From Polychytrium aggregatum (lineage: Eukaryota; Chytridiomycota; Chytridiomycetes; Polychytriales): a DNA stretch of 64,000 nt. The stretch's first letter is position 1. The number at the start of each line of letters is the position of its first letter. Under the pieces are notes generated by a model. The model did no database searches and was not told the origin of the DNA. It saw only the letters and a program-made list of their open reading frames with translations. Shown here piece after piece: positions 56,671 through 64,000 of the stretch. The stretch lies in contig NW_026516226.1 in NCBI RefSeq assembly GCF_025602895.1, positions 310,001-374,000 on the forward strand, written 5' to 3'. The position numbers and the translations under genes are program-made.

Positions 56671-59600
56671 TCACGAAGAGCTACGGGGCACGTCGCTAAA
56701 TACTTCGTCGATGACCGCTCTGAGAATGGACACAGTCAAGATGGCGTTGAGCTCCTTGACTTGCAGCATGTTGAAGACCCGGGCACAGCCGCTGGTGACG
56801 TTGCTTTTGCCAAAGACCCGCGACACGGCCTCGAGCTGAGAAACAAAGTCCTTCAACAGCACCGTCTTGGCAGAGAGCTTGGTGTCCTCCATCTCCAGCT
56901 CCGTTCGCGGCCGGGGCGGCTCGGACGAGAGACTCGACGGGGGCGCCACAAAGGATGATCCAGCGAGGTCCTGCTGCGAGCGAGCGTTCCTTAGACCGGC
57001 GGCCGTGCCGTTGCCTTGTGCGGCAGCCTCGTTCGGCCAGCCGGCCCGGATCGCCAGTTCGATATACGAGGCGACTTCGGCGGGTTGGCTCAGGTCCGTG
57101 AGGTAGTTTTCGACGTAGTTGGAGATGGTGGTTCCATAGGTCCGGCGCAGCAGCGCCTTGGCGGCGTGGAGGCCCTTTTGCAGGATCCACTGGTTGGGGT
57201 CGTTGAGGTTCAGGACTTCCTCGATGGTTTGCACGGCCGACTCGAGGACAACCTTGGTGTCCTCGGGAGAGAAGCGGACAACATAGGACAGCTTGCGGTC
57301 AGGGATAACTGAGGGCGATGTCGCTCGGAGAATGGTCTTGGCACCGGCAACAGAGGGATTGACGTACGGGGCCATCTTGCCCCGCGAGCTCGCACGGGCC
57401 ATCTTGGGCGGATCCAGCACCGAGTCCTGCTCAGGTGCCAGGGACCTCAGCGACGGCTGGCGGCCGATAACGGGAGCCGTTGCGGCGCGGTCGTGGGAGA
57501 GCGACTGGCCCGTGATCGATGCTGCCGAGCCCGAGTGATTCGGATGCATGTACAGACTAGAGTCCTTCTCGATGAGTCTGGGATCGCTCGAATCCCAGTC
57601 GTCCTCGCTGTCGGTTTCGAACCCGAGCTTCTGTAGCATCGATCCACCCTTCTTGAGGGCCCGCACGAACGACTGTTGGAGGCTGTCGGGGCCATTTCCG
57701 CCCGCCTCTGACGGAATCGAGGGGCGCTGACCACCTGAGAGAGCCTCGAGTGTTTGTTCCAGAAGGAAGGCCCGCAGCTGGGCTGTTTTGCTCAGGTCGC
57801 GATCCATGAGCAGCATGTTGGTCCACTTTTCCAGTTCGACCGCCAGAGTCTCGCGGGACTTTGCGTGCGAGATTCGCGGTCGGTTGGGCACGGGGTTGCT
57901 TCGGATAAACGCAAACTGCGGCTTGAGCACGTCGCTCAGTAGGACCCAGTCGGCGTAGCTGCGGTACAGACTCCAGCGCTGCTGGCTTCCAACGCGATTC
58001 ACCTGGACAAGGAACAGCAGACCCTTGTTTGAGACGGCGCCGAGGGTACCGGCAAAATTGGAGAGCACGCCGTCGCGTCCGTCGACCGGAGCATCGTCGC
58101 TTCCATCGCCGGTGATGTCCTGGATCGTCACGCGGACGCCGACGAGACTGACGGGATCTTCTGGTAATGCCCATCCGCTCTCGGCTGCAGCCTGAAGATA
58201 CCGCTCCTCCTCGGCCAGAAAGCGCCCGAGAATCTCGATGCGGCTCTCGATTTCAGCCTTGCTACGCTTGTACTGGATCGCCTCATAGCCGCTGCTCGAC
58301 TCAAGGGCGATCGAGATGGCAAGTGCTTCATCTTGGCCCGCGGCGATCGCGCTCCGAAGGTTACGCCGGTACTCTGAATCAAAGGTGCGGGGAGAGGCGC
58401 GTGGGGCCACAGCGTCCATGGTATGGGACTGCACTGGTGCTGCTGACGACGGATTTGTGCCAATGTCGGCGTTGGTGTCGATGTCGATGTCGCGGCTCGC
58501 AGGATGTGCTGGAGTCGGCTGAACTGCAGCAGATAGAGGCTCGTCGTCGCCAAGCAGATTTGGTTGGGCAGTGCCCACATTGCTTGATCCGTCCAGCACT
58601 GGCACCGCTGCTGGAGCTGGGACTGGATCTGGATCTGGAGCAAGGATGGATCCGTCGCCTTCTTGCACCGCAGCAGCAGGGGCTGTGAAGAGATTGCCGG
58701 GGATTTCGCTCGACAAGAAGTCGAGATTATCGGTCAGCGGCTTGGTAGAGCTCGTGACCTCAGGTGCCTTTTGGATCGTTGCCGATCGAACAGGGCGAGG
58801 TGGTTTGGGCGGGGGTAGCGCTGGTTCCGAAGATGGCGCCGCTGGCGGTGGGGAGGTCTCAGCTCGTCGACGAGGGGGCTTGGGGGGCGGTGCAGTAGAC
58901 ACGTCGGGAGCGAGGGTGTTGGCAGCGGGGAGGTTTGTTTGGCGAGGCGGAAGAGCTGGGGAAGCATTTGATGACGGTCGGGACGGGACGGTCTCTGGCA
59001 CGGCCACGGCCGCAGGCTCGATGATATGCGTCGGCTCGGTGGCATTCAGACGATCAAGGGCATCGCCGCGACCGGCGATGTCGACAGGGGGTGTGCCTCT
59101 GGCAGGCTCGACGACTTCGAAAGGATCGATGGGGCGAATAGCCGGTTCTTGGATGATCGACTCCTCCAACAGCGATCGAGGCGGCGGAGTCGGTGTGCCA
59201 TCGTTGCGTGGCGGCGCGGGCATCGAGGCAGCCGTCGGGCTGCTCCCGGTGGTGGCCAGGTACTCTTCAAAAAACTCGCTCTCTTTGAAGGCTTGCCAGT
59301 ACTGCTGCTGAACGTGCGCCTTCAGAACCTCTGTGATCTCCTCAAACACATTAGGCGAGGGATCGGAGACGATCCGATCCAGTACCCTGGCAGCGATTTC
59401 GGAATCGCCGGGGATGGAGATGGGGTACTTTGCGTCCTTGGAGAAGAACATGTCGTAGACGTCGATGGCATCGGATCTGAAGATCGCAGGAGAGGTTTCG
59501 GCCGCGTTGGCGAGTTGTTGAAACGAGTTGACCATGATGAAATACTGGGCGTAGGCGCCTACTTGGCAGCTCTCCATGAACTGGATAAACTCCATCATGG

Positions 59601-62404
59601 CCTCGTTTCGATCGAGAACATCGGACAAGACGAGGTTGCGAGGGTTGAATTTGGGCTTTACATCGGGCACATTGCGGGGTTCGTGTCGGCTCTGGAGGCT
59701 GCTCTGTAGCGCCGGGCGAGGATCGTCATCGTCGTCGATCTCGATGGGGTTAACGTATATGGCCTCGATCAAGATTTCAGCCTCACCAAGGGCTCCGCGC
59801 TGGTCGGACGACTCTAGTGGTATCCACTGCTTCAGATACCTGTTGGTGACAGCATGGATCGGGATAAACACGCTCCCGATCAACTCATCTGGATGGCGAT
59901 GTTAGGAGGGGGTTATTTGTGGCGCCAGGCAGCGATGGTCGTCTCGCTCAGAAACAAACCGTGGGTAGCAGAATGTGGTGCGCCGTCGCAGCGCATTTCA
60001 GTGCTGGGCATCAACGAACCTCGAAGCAGTCGGCTGCGGTAGATATCCACCAAGATTCCAGGGACGCTCTGGGCACTTCTTGTAGTCCACGGGCTGAGAC
60101 GATGCAGGCGGGATCACGGTCACGGCGGGAGTCAGAGGAGCAAGCCAGCGATCGGATCCCACAAAAGTAACAATAACGGACAGCCTCGGTCCAGCCAAGA
60201 ATAGAGGCTCACCGGCCAGCATACACCATGAACAGGACGGAGATCCTCACGGGGAGCAGACTTTTGCAGAGTTGGGAACGCGGGGAATACGGTTGACTTA
60301 CAAGCTGAACTCTTCCAGCCAGAGTGGATTAGACTCGGCATTGACCTTGGTTGTCTTGTCGCCTTCTTTGCCGACGGTTACCACACAATAAAGAACTGGA
60401 GGACAGCGACAAGGATACCAATGAGAACTCGTCGAGGGAGGGGTGCGCAGAGTGAGTCAGGTGGCATGCTTGATCCATCAAACTACTGTACCGCTCGAGG
60501 TGGGATTGGGTAGCTTTCGAGCCTCCAAGACTGACGAGAGCGAAGGCATGCCCACAGTCGATCGGGAATTTAGAGATGCGGGACACACATTGGGCCAAAT
60601 GATGCGATCAAGACATGAGAGTTGATGTCAGCGATAGAAGTCAGGGTCTGGAATTGACCACATGCCAGGGAAACACAGACAGGATCGAGCCGTTGCCCAC
60701 GAGAGAGAAACGTGTGCATGCTAGCCTCGGATCCTGTGAGAATGCCGCTGACTTGCCTTTGACATAAACCTCCCCTGGTTTCGGTACACCACTGGAACCA
60801 GCTCGCTGGCCACGTTTCGCATCTGCGGGTCCCTGGAGCGGGTCGGGGTTGTCTGAGCTTGCACCTGACGAGGCCTCGCTCGACTTTTGATAGTGGCTGA
60901 CGATCTGGAGGTTGATAAAGTCCGGCTCGCAAATCGTCTGGATGATGGGCTCGAGAATGGAGGTGGCCACGATTTCCTGGACAAGAGGCACCGTCGACGG
61001 GCTCGCACGGTCGTGCGATGGGAGGATTTTGTTGAGGACGATCAGGACGAGCTCGCGCAGCTCTGCGATTCGCTCTTGCTGGGACACATGGCGGGCAAAC
61101 GGCGATCTTGGAGACTTTTTGATGTACTGGTCGAGAGAGAGGTTGGAGGCCTCAAACTTTTTATACTCGCGCTGCCGTTCCAGACCAGAGTCGGATCAGC
61201 GGGCGTGGACGAAAGCAGAAGCTGTGAGTGTCAAGGATCACAATAGTCAAGCAGCCGGATGGCACACGGGAGTCGAACTGAATATAATGCAGGCAGCACA
61301 GGGGCGGCTGAGAATACGCAGGCAATGGTAGGCGAGCTGTACCATGTGGTCAGTGATGGTTCGGAAGATGGCCGCAACGATGGCTGAGTAGTCGCTCTTG
61401 AAGACGAGAAGGCCCAGTGTGGCACAGGAGGAGATGATGGCACTCTTGACAGCATTGGGAAAGTCGGGGCTCTGCGAGCGGTTCAGGGTCGAGTACCACG
61501 AGTTGATGTAGTCCCTGATGATATTGTCGACGAGGCGCTGCAGCGGGGCGTTGATTTCGGAAGGAATGGAGAGCGTGCCGCTATTGATGCGATCGAGTTG
61601 CTGGAGAACAAGGGTGAACCAAGCCGGAAACATGAGCAAATCCAGCAACACAGACAAGGCTCTGTTGACAAAATCGGCACACCGACGAGGACGGGCGGTG
61701 CAGCCAGGGGGGCATGGCCAGACGGGGACTGCGGCGCAAAGAAAAAAGTTTGGGGGAGGAAGAACAGGGAATGGAAGCTCGGAGTCGGGGGTGATGCGGG
61801 TGTGGCCATGGGAAGGTGTACAGAGCGGCCTCGGGTGGTTCAAAAGATGGATCAAGCGGGGAAAGAAAAGAGACGGACCCATATCCAGCAGAGAGCGAAA
61901 AACGGAGCGGCGCAAAGAATCGGAGGATCACCATACCTGCGGAGGCCACAGCGAACCCAGATAGAGAACCTGGCCGTCGGGCAAGACGACCCTGCGGTTC
62001 TCGGAGTAGTTCATCCAGCGACTGGTGATGCGGTCCTGCAGATAGACCTCGTCCCGATGCGGAACAGGAGTTCTGCAGATGTAACCCAGCACAAAGACAA
62101 GGCCCAGGGGGACAGCCCAGAGCAGCAAGCGGGGAGACAGGAGGAGCACGGCAACAGCGACGAGAATCAAGTCGCGGTAGCGAGCAGGTATATCCAGGGA
62201 GTCTGCAAGTCGAGAGAGGCCAAGAAGGAGCGGGCTCCTGCATGCCCACGCCTCGAGGGGCAGCCTGATGTGCTCGGGCACCCAGAGCAGCCAGGCCGAC
62301 CCGACTGCAGCCCCGACAAAGGCATTCAGCGACGAGACGGCGCTGGAGAGAGACGACGGGCTGCTGCCGACAGGCGGGTCGTCGAATTGGACGGAGGTGC
62401 TCAT
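56671..62404 (-). CDS. MDM1/SNX13-type membrane-anchored sorting nexin: TM, PXA, C2, RGS, PX, nexin-C
   Basis: Proteins of this type are ER tethers that contact vacuole or lipid droplets. The first exon (61937-62404) has two hydrophobic segments (AAVGSAWLLWVP, and LILVAVAVLLLSPRLLLWAV with what follows). PXA lies in about 61320-61601 (PLQRLVDNIIRDYINSWYST) and about 60750-61200 (RELVLIVLNKILPS, IVATSILEPIIQTI). Two short exons (60302-60395 and 60213-60260) encode a C2 core (LYCVVTVGKEGDKTTKV, ESNPLWLEEF), and at least one more small exon must lie before 59888. The exon 56671-59888 completes the C2 domain (DELIGSVFIPIHAV), then RGS (AMMEFIQFMESCQVGAYAQYF), a Pro-rich linker, PX (WSLYRSYADWVLLSDVL) and nexin-C (NLNDPNQWILQKGLHAAKAL). 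Confidence 0.83.
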
Positions 62405-62691
62405 CGGGTGGCAGCGACTTTGGTTGTGCGGCTGGTCGTCGATGGAAGGGCCGTGCGATATAATGGAGGGTGGGGACTGCTGATGAAGGCTGCTGGTGGG
62501 ACTGCAGGATGGCAGAGGCACGACAGGGCCGAAAGGATGGTTGATGCCGGGGCAAGAGAACGAAAAGAGGGCAGGGGGGGCGACGGCGATGGCGATGGCG
62601 GGCGGTGATTGGTCGAGGCGGTGGGACAGGGCGCTGGCTTGTCGGGGGCGGAAGCGAGACGGTGGATGGATTGGATGTTGGATGTTGGATG

Positions 62692-62801
62692 GTGGTTGAT
62701 TTGGAGGTTGATTTGGAGGTTGATTTGGAGGTTGATTTGGAGGTTGATATGGATGTTAGAATTTGGATGGTGGTTGATATGGATGTTGATTTGGATGTTG
62801 A
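62692..62801. repeat. 12-base minisatellite, unit GGTTGATTTGGA, about 8 imperfect copies
   Basis: Five near-perfect units are followed by degenerate ones with ATATGGATG variants. The array starts 288 bases upstream of the sorting-nexin start codon and ends 84 bases before the tRNA gene. Confidence 0.9.
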
Positions 62802-62884
62802 TAACTGCGCGGTTGAAGCATCGATACGTACGGGCTCAAATAGTGCGTCCGCGGAATCCCTCAATAACGAGTTTGGTTACACAA

Positions 62885-62957
62885 GGGGAATTAGCTCAGA
62901 TGGTAGAGCGCTCGCTTAGCATGCGAGAGGCACGGGGATCGATACCCCGATTCTCCA
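62885..62957 (+). tRNA. tRNA-Ala (anticodon AGC), no intron
   Basis: Seventy-three bases fold as a cloverleaf. The acceptor stem GGGGAAT pairs with ATTCTCC (one G-T pair). The D-arm holds TAGCTCAGATGGTAGAGC. The anticodon loop is CTTAGCA with AGC at its centre. The T-arm CGGGGATCGATACCCCG has TCGAT in place of the usual TTCGA context. The discriminator base is A, and a CCA end is not encoded. Confidence 0.95.
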
Positions 62958-63428
62958 TTCACTTTTCTCACTTTTTGCATCCTTGGGCCGATCCGCCGTC
63001 CTGGTGCGCCTGCTCCCGGACAAAGCCCCCGACAAAGCCCCACCGCGCCATCGCCCGCGGCTGTGATTGGTGGCTGCGCGCCCCCAGCCGATTGCGCCAT
63101 CCCGTCTGCAACAAAGCCGTCCGTCCTGGTTCGAGCCGCCCCTGACAAATGGCTGCGCTTGGCCCAAACCCAGATCCGATAACCCCACGATCCATCTTTT
63201 TTTTGTTTGGCTGAACGCTATATATCTTGGCAGCGCTCTGGCCATCTGCCCCCCCCCGCTGGCAATCAACCATCGGCCTCAATCGTCGCCCTCTGTTATC
63301 TGATTGGCATCCTCTCGCTGTTCAACCTGGTTTCTTCGGCACCGGCCCAAGCTGTCATCAAGGTCCACAGCGAAATCTCTGCCGCAAACTTGTTTTGCAG
63401 CCGCCCAACAACACCCCACTCAACTGCC

Positions 63429-64000
63429 ATGTTTCAAGAATCGAGCGATAGCGCTGCCGTCAAGATGGAGCCCAGCAACATTGCACTTTACAGCGATATC
63501 CCTACGCCTACGCCTACGCCTGCGCCTCTCTTTCCGCCCATCGACACCACCCAACAATCACATCTCTCGATCCAAGTCAAGTCGCTGATGAAGTCTGTTC
63601 TGGTTCTGGGATCGGACCACATCGCCACGCAAGCAGCAAACCTGCTGCTCCAGGCCGGCATGATTGTCACCGTCGTCTCTGGTGCTGAAAAGCTGCCGAC
63701 GCTCGAGCTGCAGACCCGCTGGCGCCAAGGCGAGCTCGGTCTGCTGGAGCGGGATTGGTCTCCGTTGGATTGGAGCGGCAAGGCCATGGTTGTCGTTGCC
63801 GACCTGGAGCTCGGCTCGGCCCCGATTGCTGCCCAAGCGCTTCTGTTTCGAGTTCCAATCTACTTTGTCGGCCGGTCCGAGCTCAGCGACTTTGTGATCG
63901 AATCGCTTGAAGCCCTCCATCGCTGCCAGCATCGATGCGCCGGTGCATCGTCGCCTTGCTCCGTTGCCTCTGTCCCCGGCTCCCTGCCCGAAAGGACCCC
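63429..64000 (+). CDS. MET1-like protein N-terminus (siroheme-synthase-like Rossmann domain), cut by window end
   Basis: The frame stays open from the ATG at 63429 to the window end (190 codons). After a Pro/Thr linker the sequence SVLVLGSDHIATQAANLLLQ, AGMIVTVVSG, LGLLERDWSPLDWSGKAMV and FRVPIYFVGRSELSDFVIE follows the order of a precorrin-2 dehydrogenase N-terminal domain. The glycine motif is altered to GSDHIA (not GGGxxA), so NAD binding may be lost. In fungi such a degenerate domain precedes the uroporphyrinogen-III methyltransferase domain of MET1. That second domain would lie beyond the window, so the identity is inferred. Confidence 0.55.
   Translation, partial: MFQESSDSAAVKMEPSNIALYSDIPTPTPTPAPLFPPIDTTQQSHLSIQVKSLMKSVLVLGSDHIATQAANLLLQAGMIVTVVSGAEKLPTLELQTRWRQGELGLLERDWSPLDWSGKAMVVVADLELGSAPIAAQALLFRVPIYFVGRSELSDFVIESLEALHRCQHRCAGASSPCSVASVPGSLPERT

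Larger units (their letters stand above)
62405..63428. other. Divergent spacer with minisatellite and tRNA gene
   Basis: The 1.0 kb between the sorting-nexin start and the MET1-like gene holds a 12-base minisatellite and tRNA-Ala. From 62960 to 63420 it is C-rich upstream DNA of the MET1-like gene with no coding signal. Confidence 0.6.

Overview
The window is nuclear DNA from a flagellated early-diverging fungus, most likely a chytrid. The genes are GC-rich and carry many short GT-AG introns. Fungal markers (a CAF120-type PH protein, MET8, a GH18 chitinase) sit beside genes that are kept mainly in lineages with centrioles and flagella (a CCP5-type tubulin deglutamylase, RABL3, TBC1D31). I do not name a species.

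Layout, left to right. 0-9 kb: 3'-truncated MET8 (siroheme synthesis, minus), a CCP5-like carboxypeptidase (plus), a nine-exon geranylgeranyl diphosphate synthase (minus) and RABL3 (plus), with repeat-element copies between them. 9-22 kb: an unrecognised two-part all-helical (AhpD-like?) protein, a 12-exon coiled-coil/TIR/32-ankyrin gene, and a hotdog-fold thioesterase (all plus). 22-26 kb: EBP1/PA2G4 and a secreted GPI-anchored protein (minus). 27-41 kb: a 1813-residue CAF120-like PH protein, ARP3 and a secreted GH18 enzyme (plus). 42-56 kb: a Sel1-repeat protein (minus), an adenylation-thiolation-reductase (carboxylic acid reductase-like) gene with five apparent frameshifts, and TBC1D31 (plus). 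56-64 kb: a membrane-anchored PXA-C2-RGS-PX-nexin protein (minus), a tRNA-Ala(AGC), and the 5' end of a MET1-like siroheme gene (plus).

The most interesting locus is 13.86-20.09 kb. It encodes an N-terminal coiled coil, a complete TIR domain whose predicted catalytic glutamate is kept if the best splice is used, and a solenoid of about 32 ankyrin repeats, part of which alternates in a two-repeat (66-residue) unit. This is the layout of an innate-immune or NAD-cleaving receptor, and a second in-frame acceptor would insert 34 residues next to the catalytic helix. Other leads are small dispersed repeats that share a GGGACACC-type end, one of which supplies the stop codon of the GGPP synthase; siroheme genes at both ends of the window; and a cluster of single-base frameshifts between 44.8 and 54.8 kb that is either gene decay or local assembly error.

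Exon boundaries were read by eye from splice sites, reading phase and family knowledge. Those marked approximate may be off. No similarity search was run.
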